Shown: in pieces, positions 38,001 through 50,000 of the stretch
Layout of the letters: each line of letters opens with the position of its first letter
Numbering within the stretch: position 1 is the first letter of the stretch
DNA from: Ophthalmolycus amberensis
Taxonomy: Eukaryota; Chordata; Actinopteri; Perciformes; Zoarcidae
NCBI GenBank assembly: GCA_024529925.1
Contig: JAFEUB010001490.1
Location: forward strand, 743,501 to 807,500
Direction of reading: 5' to 3'
DNA: 64,000 bases
Translations under genes and position numbers: made by a program
The notes under the pieces: generated by a model
Databases searched by the model: none
Told to the model about the DNA's origin: nothing
The model's input: only the letters and a program-made list of their open reading frames with translations

Positions 38001-41000
38001 ATGTAAACACAAAAGCAGCACCAATCAGCTGACAGATCGCTCTGCTGAGGGCAGGGCTAGAGGCGGGGCCGGGACATGGCACATGCACAGGAGGGGAAGT
38101 GCACAGCTCATTTGCATTCTTTTGTTATTCCAGAGGAGACAAAATGTTCTCAAACAAAGAGTCATGACCGAGTCACCCACAGAGGGCCTTGCTTACATAT
38201 TGAATGCAAAACAAGGGAGAAGTGGTGGAAATAGCCGTTAGAGGGTGTCAACAGTTGGAAACCAGTATTGTGTAATGATGTGAAGCCTGGGAGGGCCTAG
38301 AGGGGGAGGACACGTGAGGCAAAGACTAGCCCAGACAAAGACCCAGAGAGAAGTTGCTTTGTTAGATTCTGGGATGTAAAGCTGACCACGTTCTGTCCTT
38401 CTCCACACACTTAACACCGATCAAGAAGACATTTGATCCAGTAACCCGTGATGGAGGCTTTCTATTTTTCACCAGCTTGCTAAAAGCTTTATTGATCCCA
38501 GCCAAGGTTTAAGATGGAGAAGAATGTGCGTGGTTGTTTTCTCGTTACAAAGAAAGAAAGACAACCTGTAGGTCCGTGAACAGCTGATTTTTAAAAGAGG
38601 CAAGAGTTGCCTCTCCACTATATTCAGATTGCAGCCTCTTTTGAATAATATTCCCTTGCTTTATTTACAATGATCATCTCTCTCCAGACATTCTGCTTTT
38701 CTCTCCATCTTCCCAAGTTCCCAAGCCCACACACTGGTGGTCTTCCTCTTTGGCTCAGAGATAAAGCGGGTTGTCTGCCAATCGGAAGATCGGCGGTTCG
38801 ATCGGGTCAGATCCAAAGGTTGTGCCATCGGTGTATGAATGTGCGTGAATGTGAATCAGTTTGGGGTCCTGATGGCCCCTTGCATGGTAGGCTCTGCCAT
38901 CAGTGTATGAAAGGGTGTGAATGATGACAGTGCATTGACTGGTCAGGAGACTAGCAAGGCGCTATACACATGCAAGGCCATTTAGCATTTCTTCCTCAAC
39001 TCCAATCAATCTAGGACACAGAGGCCGCAGAGGATAAACAAGGCTGTGATCGAGGAGCTCTTGAGAACGTGGCTGCTGTAACTGAACTGGAAGGATCAAC
39101 TCCTGTAGTGGAGAAAGAAATAGGTTCTTCCCGTGTCAATGGTTAACTAATTGATGTAAGCAGTAAAGAGTTATTGCTGTGGAGGAAGATGTTGAAAGCA
39201 CATAATGTACTAATGGTTAGAAGAGGATCAGACAGAACAACAAAGACAAAACGTATTGGATGCATTTAAAAAGGGAACAGAGAGGGAAGACAACAGTTCT
39301 GCTTGAGGCTTTTCACTGGTGATTAACAAAGGGAGGGGGCACAAAGAGTGATAGACAATAGCAGGAGTTTTAGGGGGAAAATGTATATGTATTTAAAACT
39401 TCAATTTCAATCTAAAAGACCTTTGTAAGCTGGCAGCATGACAAAAAAACAACATTAAAATGTTAAATACTTGCCTGCAAAATGTATATGTCTAGGGCTT
39501 TTACTGTGCATGTAAGAATAGAGGGAGTAGATCTGGGAAGCGCTGGCTTTGTCTAGGCTGAAAGAAGAAGTTTGTATTTTCGGTTCAGACTACGGAGCCT
39601 CCACGTCGTCGTTTTATAAGAAACTGCATCATTTAATAAGAAAGTTAAGGACCCAAACGTCCCTGAAACAGAAAGGTCCGTACATGCTGTCATGTTGGGA
39701 GCAGAATGTGGTTGCAGTACATGTGAGCATGTTTTGATCTTTCAATACACAGCTGAGGCTCACTTATTAAACTCACGTTTTTGTTATTGCGGGCAACATT
39801 TGGGGAGTGTGTGAGCCTATTCTGAGCACAGCCCTGAGTGGGTCAGGTGCTTTATTTAGCACCACCTTGTTGTTTGGCTCAGCGTCTGATTCATAACTTA
39901 CTCATCGTGCAGATTAGGAGGTGGGCAGAATAATTCATTTGGGACAAAAGGACACAAAGTGTGTGTGTGTAATATCTAGAAGTGTGTCAAGCTGAGAGGA
40001 GGGTGTTTTGCTGGTGGCCAGAGAGAGAAAGTATTAGTAAAATGAAGAAACAGAGGAGGCCTCACTGACATAAAAACGCCTGAAGTATAGATGATGCGAC
40101 CCGACACACACACACACACGGCTGTGTGTGAAATGGAATCTGACTCAAAGCAACATGTCACACGTCCATTGGACAGCCAGTCTATTCTTTACTCTGACTC
40201 TTGTCAACATCTGGTTCATCCTCCATGAACTGTGTCTGATTAGTTAGTGACCCAGCGGCACATTCAAACAATAACACACTATCTGCAGCATTCTCAGAGG
40301 CTTGACAGACCCCTCCAATGACCTTTGCAATTCTAGAAAATACCAGTTTATGACCAAAATAAACAATCAAAGCTAGCAACTTGTTTTTTGTTAATCACAC
40401 ACAGCAAGATAACGATAAAACACATGGTCTCATAAAACCTCAATGTTCTTATACTTGTTTCAGTTTAGAGCTGTTGGTAGGCAGGTTTTGTTACCTTTGG
40501 ACAGAGCCAGACCAGCAGCTTCCCCGTTTCCAGTCCTATGCTAAGCTAAGCTATCCGACTACCTCTCGGCAAGAAAGCAATTAAATGCATTTCACAAGAT
40601 CAACCAATCCATCAGTCAATCATTGACTTTATTTGTCCTTGGTAGAGGGACAAATTGTCCCTCGTTTACAAATTTCCCCCTGGGGATAAATAAAGTACAT
40701 ATCTATCTATCGAGAGCAGGGGTGTCATACGTACGGCCCGCGGGCCGGATCAGGCCCGTTTACGGGTTTAATCCGGCCCGCGAGATGATTTTGCAAAGCA
40801 TAAAAATGAGCTGCAATTTTTCAATGAAATAAACTGCTGTTCTAAATGTGTCCACTGGATGTCGCAATAGCAATTCTGTTAAGCAAGCAAACTGTTTATA
40901 CCGGGGCTGAGCAAGAAGGCTACAGCTAATCCGGAGCTAGCTTGTCATTCTGCCTGCCCGATTTAACCATTACGTGCTTTGACACCCTCATTGCCCCAAA

Positions 41001-44000
41001 ATGTCTCTCTCAAAAAAGAGAAAAGTGGACGCAGAGTGCAGACTGTTCCAAGAAAAATGGTCATCCTCCTATTTATTCACGGAATTTAATGGGAAAGCTG
41101 TGTGTTTGGTGTGTTTACATCACGTTTCAGTGCTGAAAGAATATAACGTTCGTCGCCACTATGAGACTCTTCATGCCGACAAATACAACAACTTTCAAGG
41201 ACAACAGAGAAGAGAGAAGGTGAATGAATTGTTTGCGGGTCTGAAGAAACAGCAGTCTGTGTTTACTCATAGCCAAGAAATCAGTGACGCTGCAGTGAAA
41301 GCCAGCTACCTTATTGCTAATGAAATTGCAGTGGCTTCAAAGCAATTTAGTGAGGGGGAATTTGTGAAAACATGCATGCTGAAGGCTGCGGAGATTGTGT
41401 GCCCTGAAAAGCGCCAGGCTTTTGCAAATATCAGCCTGACAAGAAACACAGTTGCAGACAGGATTTCTGATCTTTCGGTGGATTTGGACAGCCAATTGAA
41501 GCGCAAAGTAAAGGAGAGACAGCGAGATCCTTCTTGTGGCACTGGCACCTCTGCGTCACTCAGCGTCAGTCTGTGTCACTCAGCGTCAGTTTGTGTCACT
41601 CAGCGTCAGTCTGTGGCACTCAGCGTCAGTCAGTGGCAGTCTGTGTCAGTTCAGCGGAAAGATTCAGCTGTGGCAGGCGAGCATAGTTCGGCAACCGTCA
41701 AGAAGCTGCGGAGCTGAGGGGGCGGAGCCACATTTCCTGAGACATTTCCTGAGAACACCCATTGTTGTTACGACAGATCAGCTTCCGTAAATCAGTTTTA
41801 TGATTTTAGTTGAGTCACCGGAGCCCCCTGTTCTCTGTATGCATCCTTAGAGTAAGTACGTTGTACTTTTTTGTTTCTCATTCATTTTATTTAAGTATGA
41901 TTTTGCTGGTTTTGCAACAAAATGGAACATAATACACTCTTTCCAAATTATTACTTTTATAGTCATTTACAACAATCGGCTAAAATAATGAAAATAAATC
42001 ATCCGTTTTATTATCATTTAAAAGTATATATACAAATTAAAATTAAAATTAAAATTAAAAGACATAAAATGTCCAATCCAAAAATACATGTTTGAAAATA
42101 TCTTCACTCTTCCTCTGCTTATATGTACATGTATGTCAGTAGGTGACACAAGCTGCCAGAGAGTGACGCAGGGTGACGCAGAGTGACACAAGCTGCCAGA
42201 GAGTGACGCAGGGTGACGCAAGCTGCCAGAGAGTGACGCAGGGTGACGCAGAGTGACACAAGCTGCCAGAGAGTGACGCAGGGTGACAGAGGGTGACGCA
42301 GAGTGACACAAGCTGCCAGAGAGTGACGCAGGGTGACGCAGGGTGACACAAGCTGCCAGAGAGTGACGCAGGGTGACGCAGGGTGACACAAGCTGCCAGA
42401 GAGTGACGCAGGGTGACGCAGAGTGACACAAGCTGCCAGAGAGTGACGCAGGGTGACGCAGGGTGACACAAGCTGCCAGAGAGTGACGCAGGGTGACGCA
42501 GAGTGACACAAGCTGCCAGAGAGTGACGCAGGGTGACGCAGTGACACAAGCTGCCAGAGAGTGACGCAGGGTGACAGAGAGTGACGCAGGGTGACAGAGA
42601 GTGACGCAGAGTGCCAGAGTGACGCAGGGTGCCAGATACGGATGTATTTAATGCAGGTTATTTCATCTGATATTTGATGTTGATGGTTAATTTGCAACCA
42701 AGTTGTATACATCATGTATTTACTTGTTATTTGTATGTAATAGAAAAGTGAGCATGTGTAGTTCATGAAGCAATAAATAATGACAATTGAAAAATATAGA
42801 GAGATGTTTGGTTCATTCTTTTCAAACACTAAGCCTAATTTACCTAAGTCATTGATTTAATTGTCACACTTAAATCCTGAATTGACTGGTGAAACAGAAG
42901 AAGTTAAAAGGCCAAGATGAGAAGATATAATGTTGCTGACAGTAGTCAGAGCTGCCACAGGACTGCCACTAGATCAGTTTATTTGAAAAATACTTTTTGT
43001 AAGGTTCTGTTTTGCTCGATTTAGGTTCTGTTTTGTTGTTTTCGATGAAAAGTGCTGTTGAAACTTGTTAGATGTAATTAATGTGATGGTGAACAATTCA
43101 ATAATAGTCAAAATTCTGTTACAAATGAAAGCACAAGTGTTTGCTGAATCAATAAAGTTGCAGTTGTCACGGGTGGGAACACATGAGGAATAGAACCAGA
43201 CGCAGAGACAGTCAGGAAACAGGGTTGAGAGAACCTATTTTTATATATGTTAATTGGAATCAAAATAAAACTGAAAAAATCAAAAAATAGAATAAACTCC
43301 AATTAAACATAAAAACAACATGAGAATTTTACAAATGAATAATTAAACATGGCAAGAAATTCTGACCAAAAAAATGCAGTGTCTAGCGGTGGGGTTGCAG
43401 ATTGCAACCAACTGAAACTCCTCCCCTGTGCCAAGCCTGTCGTACTATAGGGGACCCAAACATTTGTCCCTTCTTCGCTAATGGAAACTAATCACTTTCC
43501 TGAAATGAACCATCCACCTTGTAGCATTAACATAGTTAGCATTAGCATAGTATTAACAACGTCAGTTGGCCGTGCATGTCCACTCTGTATTGCGGTAGCA
43601 CGGTGGAAGTTCTACTTAAATAGCTTGCATGTTAAATGCCATTTCCTACTTGTGTTAAATAAACGTAGTTGTCCTGTTATGGAAGTCATCACAATATATA
43701 GCACAACATATAAAAAGCAGATAAACAAGTTGAATACAAGTTTGACAACAGTATATTATTATCATTGTTAGTATATGTTACTATATGTATTGATTGTTTG
43801 ATAGGCTACGTTACATAGGCTACTACTTAACACATGTACAGCAGGCCACATCATTATTTTCGTTATGTTATTGCCATCACACTACTACTATACAGCTATA
43901 TTAATAAATGCACGTTAGAAGAGTGCTCTTTCAGCAACAATTAAGCCATCTGAGGCTACAAAATGGACCGATTGCTTGCAGCGTGATTCAGTCCCGAGAA

Positions 44001-47000
44001 AGAAAAGAAAATTACGTTCAATATAGTATTACAAAATATTAAAAACGTGGCAGGAAATTGCTAATATTATAAATGTATAACACGTTAATCTCATCACTGC
44101 ACTCTATTATTAAACAGCCTCCAGTGGACCTTGCTTTAGTTACCATAGTAACACAATCAGTGATACATTTTCAAAATAGTAACACTTCTGACAGTCTGCA
44201 TCCACCTACAGCTCCAGAGATCAATCTTAGTGGTCACAAGACAGTTAACATGATAGCAACGAAGAAAGGAGAACACATTCATCTTGTTTTTGCTCTTGTC
44301 TTGTGAGATTAGGAATTGTTTGAATATTCTAGAGTCAAACTTTCTATATCTCAATGCCAATAAAACTGAATAAATTGTATTTGGACCACAGTATTTGACC
44401 AACATTATATCTTCTCATCTTGGCCTTTTAATTTCTTCTGTTTCACCAGTCAATTCAGGATTTAAGTGTGACAATTAAATCAATGACTTAGGTAAATTAG
44501 GCTTAGTGTTTGAAAAGAATGAACCAAACATCTCTATATTTTTCAATTGTCATTATTTATTGCTTCATGAACTACACATGCTCACTTTTCTATTACATAC
44601 AAATAACAAGTAAATACATGATGTATACAACTTGGTTGCAAATTAACCATCAACATCAAATATCAGATGAAATAACCTGCATTAAATACATCCGTATCTG
44701 GCACCCTGCGTCACTCTGGCACTCTGCGTCACTCTGTCACCCTGCGTCACTCTGCGTCACCCTGCGTCACTCTCTGGCAGCTTGTGTCACTCTGCGTCAC
44801 CCTGCGTCACTCTCTGGCAGCTTGTGTCACCTACTGACTAGGGTTGGGCACCGAAACTCGGTGCCGGTATGGAACCGGTTCCTATACGTTCGGTACCTAC
44901 CGGACCGAAACGTAACGCAGATTTCGGTGCTTCATTTCGGTGCCTGCGCCGATTGAAATACTTTTTTTACACTACACTGATGACTCCGTCCTGGCAGCAG
45001 GACTCGGTCCTCCGCTCCTCACTCATAGTATTATTACAACGGGGTACGTAGCGCTGTCGCTCATGAGCACAACAACACAGGCACGCGAAAGCTTCTTCTT
45101 CTCCTCCTTTGAGGTGTACTGGCGGTTGGCAAACGACAAATTGGCGCATTACCGCCACCAACTGGTAAAATAAAATAAGTCATGAGACGTGTCGTATTTT
45201 GCCAGAGGAGGAAAATATGCTCATATTTCTGCAAAATAATTGCTGCAGTGTGTGTACAAAGTGTGTGTGTGTTTTGTATTTATTTATATTTATTTAAGTA
45301 TACTGTAAACTGTTAACAGTTAAGATATTGTTCATAGTTAAAAAGTTTGAAGCTGTAGTTTGAAGCCAAGTGTTTTGTATTTATTTATATTTATAGTATA
45401 CTTTAACAGTTAATATATTGTTCAATTTGAAGAAAAAAGTATCGGTTCAGGCACCGGTATCGTTTTAAAAGTATCGGTTTAGCACCGGTATCGGAAAAAA
45501 ACCCAAATGATACCCAACCCTACTACTGACATACATATACATATAAGTAATCACTCTGCATCACCCTGCGTCACCCTGCGTCACTCTCTGGCAGCTTGTG
45601 TCACTCTCTGGCAGCTTGTGTCACTCTGCGTCACTCTCTGGCAGCTTGGGTCACTCTGCGTCACCCTGCGTCACTCTCTGGCAGCTTGTGTCACTCTGCA
45701 TCACCCTGCGTCACCCTGCGTCACTCTCTGGCAGCTTGTGTCACTCTGCATCACCCTGCGTCACTCTCTGGCAGCTTGTGTCACTCTGCGTCACCCTGCG
45801 TCACTCTCTGGCAGCTTGTGTCACTCTGCGTCACCCTGCGTCACTCTCTGGCAGCTTGTGTCACTCTGCGTCACCCTGCGTCACTCTCTGGCAGCTTGTG
45901 TCACTCTGCGTCACCCTGCGTCACTCTCTGGCAGCTTGTGTCACCTACTGACATACATATACATATAAGCAGAGGAAGAGTGAAGATATTTTCAAACATG
46001 TATTTTTGGATTGGACATTTTATGTCTTTTAATTTTAATTTTAATTTGTATATATACTTTTAAATGATAATAAAACGGATGATTTATTTTCATTATTTTA
46101 GCCGATTGTTGTAAATGACTATAAAAGTAATAATTTGGAAAGAGTGTATTATGTTCCATTTTGTTGCAAAACCAGCAAAATCATACTTAAATAAAATGAA
46201 TGAGAAACAAAAAAGTACAACGTACTTACTCTAAGGATGCATACAGAGAACAGGGGGCTCCGGTGACTCAACTAAAATCATAAAACTGATTTACGGAAGC
46301 TGATCTGTCGTAACAACAATGGGTGTTCTCAGGAAATGTCTCAGGAAATGTGGCTCTGCCCCCTCAGCTCCGCAGCTTCTTGACGGTTGCTGAACTATGC
46401 TCGCCTGCCACAGCTGAATCTTTCCGCTGAACTGACACAGACTGCCGCTGAGTGACGCTGACTGCCACAGACTGACGCTGAGTGACACAGACTGCCACTG
46501 AGTGACGCTGAGTGCCACAGACTGACGCTGAGTGACACAGACTGACGCTGAGTGACGCAGAGGTGCCAGTGCCACAAGAAGGATCTCGGCCCTGCACAAG
46601 TAAAGTCATTTATTGCGTTTTCAGTTGCAATTGACGAAAGCACGGACATTACAGATGTTGCGCAACTGGCCATATTCATCCGCGGAGTTGATGACACTTT
46701 GACCGTCACCGAGGAGTTCGTGGAGTTGGTGCCAATGACGGATACTACAACAGCAGCTGATATTTTCACCGCACTCGTCGGCGCCCTGGACAGGGTCGGA
46801 GTGGACTGGTCCCGTGCTGTCAGCCTGGCTACAGATGGTGCGCCCTCAATGATCGGGAAAAAAGCAGGTGTTGTCACAAAGTTCAGAGAGAGAGTGCAGA
46901 CTGCAAATGGAGGACGTGATTTTTGGACTTTCCACTGCATTTTGCATCAGGAGGCTTTGTGTTGCAAGTCATTAAAGATGGATAACGTCATGACGGTGGT

Positions 47001-50000
47001 CATCCAAACTGTTAATTTCATCCGATCCAGAGGCCTGAATCACCGTCAGTTTGACAGCCTTCTCTGAGAGAAAGACCACAACTATGGGCTGCCATACCAC
47101 ACCGAGGTAAGATGGTTAAGCCGAGGTGCTGTGCTGAGGCGTTTCTTTGAATTACGAGAGGAAATTGAACAGTTCATGGAAAAAAAGGGTAAACCAGTGT
47201 TAGAATTTCAGTCCACAGAATGGATGCAGGACCTTGCATTTATGGTGGATGTTACAGAGCACTTGAATAACTTGAACAAAGTGCTGCAAGGGCGCAACAA
47301 AGTTGTCACGCAGTATTATGACAGCATATGTGCGTTCAAGTTGAAGCTGTCACTGTGGGAGACGCAACTCGCAGGTGGTGATGCAGCTCATTTTCCTCGT
47401 CTGAAAGATGTGTGCGCGACCCAACATGCCGCAGACATGAAGCGGTTTAAAGATAAAATATCGGGACTATTGCGGGAGTTTGAGCAACGCTTTAAGATTT
47501 TTGGTGAACTGGAGAAAGACTTCAAAGCCTCTGATCTGCCCGTCAACATCCAACTTGAAATAATAGACTTGCAGTGTGACTCAGATTTGAAGGGCAAATT
47601 TGCCGCAGCTGGCTTGGACACATTTTATCAGTATCTCTTGCCACATTACCCCAATTTGACAGCCCTTGCTGCAAAAGTGTTGCGCATGTTTGGAACCACA
47701 TATCTTTGTGAGCAAGTTTTCTCTGTAATGAGCATCAATAAAACAAATCTGCACTCAAGGCTCACACACAAGCACTTGAACAACATCCTGAAATTGGCTG
47801 CCACTCAAGATGTGACGCCTGATATTGATACACTTGTGAAAGCTAAAAGATGCCAGGTTTCAGGAGTGAAATAAACAATGCGTAACCCCACTTAAAATGC
47901 TGCATGAGACACTGCACCCTGATATAGTTCTGTGAAAATGATTGTCTTCTGTGGAAATTTAAAGAAAGTGAACAGTGTGTGATTTACTGTAATGTCAGTC
48001 ACTTCAGTTCATAAGTTTGGTTTGTTGAAATTGTTCGTGCATTGCACAGCTTTTATTTTTCTATCAATAAATAGTTTAGCCTACAAGGCAGGGAGTAACT
48101 CAACCCTCTTAAATAGTTTCTACCTCAGTTTGTATGGTTTGTCGAGTTTGCACAGGATTAATATGTGGAAATGACAAATGAGGTATTTGATACCTTGAAG
48201 AGTTGTTTTATTTATTTATTCATTATTTATTTTTATTTTGTTCAATCCCAGATAGGCTGTGACTTAAAGTTTAATTGCTTTGTAGATACACTGAGACGAA
48301 GTCTAAGTTCCAATCGCTGAGGCATTGTGTTCTTGAAATTGCACAAATTTTTTCCTCAGAATTTTCAACTAGCTTGAAGTGTTTTGTCAAGAGGATTATT
48401 TGTGATGTGTACATTTTCAGAATGTGCTTGTACTATTTTGGACCAAAGTAAAACAAAGAAAACAATCTGAAGTTGTCGTTATTTTTAAGTTATTATGCCA
48501 TGATTTTACCGGCCCGGCCCACTTGAGAATAGATTTTCCTCCATGTGGCCCCTGAGCTAAAATGAGTTTGACACCCCTGATCTAGAGCGATTGGTTATGC
48601 AGCAGCGGAATGCTCCCATCCTGCACGCATTAAACTCAGAGCACATGAATACAACACTACAACCAGAAAACAATATATTTGTCGACTACACTTTAATACT
48701 ATTTGCATTCATTGTGTATGCCTCCCATGGCTTTATTGATCATTGACTGAAGGTTCCTGTATAGTTTTCATTTCTCTTTCTAGAACCTTTACCATGGGTT
48801 CATTATGAGCCCTGCTGTTTGTCAAGTACATTATGAGAGACGATGTTTGTATTTCTGAACAATGTCCAGAGCTTTCTGGTTTATAGCATCGGACTCACCC
48901 TCCACACATGAGGAACTCACTGGACGGCCGACGACCTGCTCCCATTGGCTGGTCATCTGAGGAGGGAGAGAGAGGCAAAGAAGAGAATAATGAAGGTGCA
49001 ACAGGCTTTACTGATGTATAAACCAACAGCAATTAATACTGAATTAATAACTGAACGCCACTCAAAATGCCTGCTGAGGTGACACTTTTTATTCATTGTT
49101 TCAATGGGAGGACTAGCAGGTGGATGCGTGTGCAAGTGTAGAACATGATAGACATTTTACCAGTCAAGTGTGCGTATCAACTGCTTGTGCACTGATGTCT
49201 ACAGTTACAGCATTAAATGGTGAGCAGCTGTCTAATTTACCGGCTGTGGATTTGGAGACATGTGCTCTGCGAGTTTGTGTGAGCATGCGTGCGAAACTTG
49301 ACAACATGACAACCAATCATAATACAGGAACAAAACTATTTTTAACCAATCATATTAAAGTACTTTAAGACGGACATCCTACTTGGCAATATAGGCACAA
49401 AAGGGTTGGTTGAGTTTGCTAAACACACCACATGAGACGTTGATGTGCTGTTAGGGGAGGCACGAGCACTCCGTCAGAGGAAACCTTCTTTGAAATGGGA
49501 CAGTAAGCAACATTTCTACCGTCACAGCAACCGTAACATTATATAAAGCACGACATGAAACCGAAATTGTGACTGATTCATGTTGTAATACTGTATGCAT
49601 CATAGGGCTGCTCGATTATGGACGAAGTGATTATCAAGATTATTTTGATTGATAATGAATTCATTGATTTTAGGGACAAAATACTTTTTATTGCACTGTC
49701 ACATTTAAATAAGCTTCCATGGTGTGCTACATTCCTGCTACTGTGTCTTAGCATTAAAATAAGACTGGTCCTCATTCACAGGACCTCTCCTAGAGGCAAC
49801 GTAAAAGTGTACCTAAACCTTTTAAACCACGATTAGATCAACAAAGCACTGTGTGATTTCACTTTCCCGTTGTGCTACATTCCTGATAATAAACAGTACA
49901 GACAAAATAAGACTTAAAATAAGATTCTTCTTCAATGAATTGCATGGATTTATGTTTTGCACGTCTGCTCTCTGTTAAAAACGAGTAAAAAATTTGTGAT

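Larger units (their letters stand above)
41514..46597. mobile_element. inner foldback element inserted in the hAT transposase
   Basis: An 8-bp duplication AAGTAAAG flanks it (41506-41513 and 46598-46605). Removing the insert with one duplication restores the reading frame exactly. The ends are inverted around GAGATCCTTCTTGTGGCACT (left 41523, mirrored near 46586). Arms 41519-42935 and 44400-46594 are inverted copies with very few differences where compared by eye, apart from minisatellite length and a nested MITE. The 1.46-kb centre (42936-44399) has no transposase. The 8-bp duplication suggests hAT-type mobilisation; the outermost 6-9 bp of the two ends do not match each other. Confidence 0.88.
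41001..47874 (+). pseudogene. hAT transposase (BED finger, Charlie/GTF2IRD2-like), disrupted
   Basis: The first part (41001-41513) begins MSLSKKRKVD and carries a BED-type zinc finger (CLVCLHHVS, then H-x4-H in RRHYETLH), followed by FVKTCMLKAAEIVCPEKRQAF. The second part resumes in the same frame after the inner insertion: FIAFSVAIDESTDITDVAQL, LATDGAPSMIG, FHCILHQEALC, then TEVRWLSRG and, at the end, the dimerisation motif FGTTYLCEQVFSVMS. The protein resembles the hAT transposase from which vertebrate GTF2IRD2 derives. Two lesions are visible: the 5.1-kb insertion between Lys-Val-Lys and Ser-Phe, and one in-frame TGA at 47065-47067. The TGA stands where an arginine CGA would fit, as expected from CpG decay. 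Confidence 0.9.
40717..48579 (+). mobile_element. outer hAT (Charlie-like) transposon, interrupted
   Basis: The terminal inverted repeats CAGGGGTGTC (left) and GACACCCCTG (right) are flanked by 8-bp duplications differing at one base (ATCGAGAG at 40709-40716, ATCTAGAG at 48580-48587). Without the inner insertion the element would be about 2.8 kb, normal for an autonomous hAT. It lies in the ulk2 intron 37706-48898, opposite to ulk2 transcription. Its transposase gene is split by a second element at 41514-46597. Confidence 0.92.

Noticed and set aside
42018..42829. Long overlapping open frames (up to 236 codons) of repeated SLCHSASPCVTLWQLV-type sequence
   Set aside because: They arise from the 10-mer minisatellite, which lacks stops on this strand in every frame; the same happens in the mirror array at 45507-46063. 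No protein family or start context supports them.
41001..47874. Domesticated GTF2IRD2-like host gene
   Set aside because: Flanking terminal repeats and target duplications, an internal transposon and a stop codon show an ordinary dead hAT copy.
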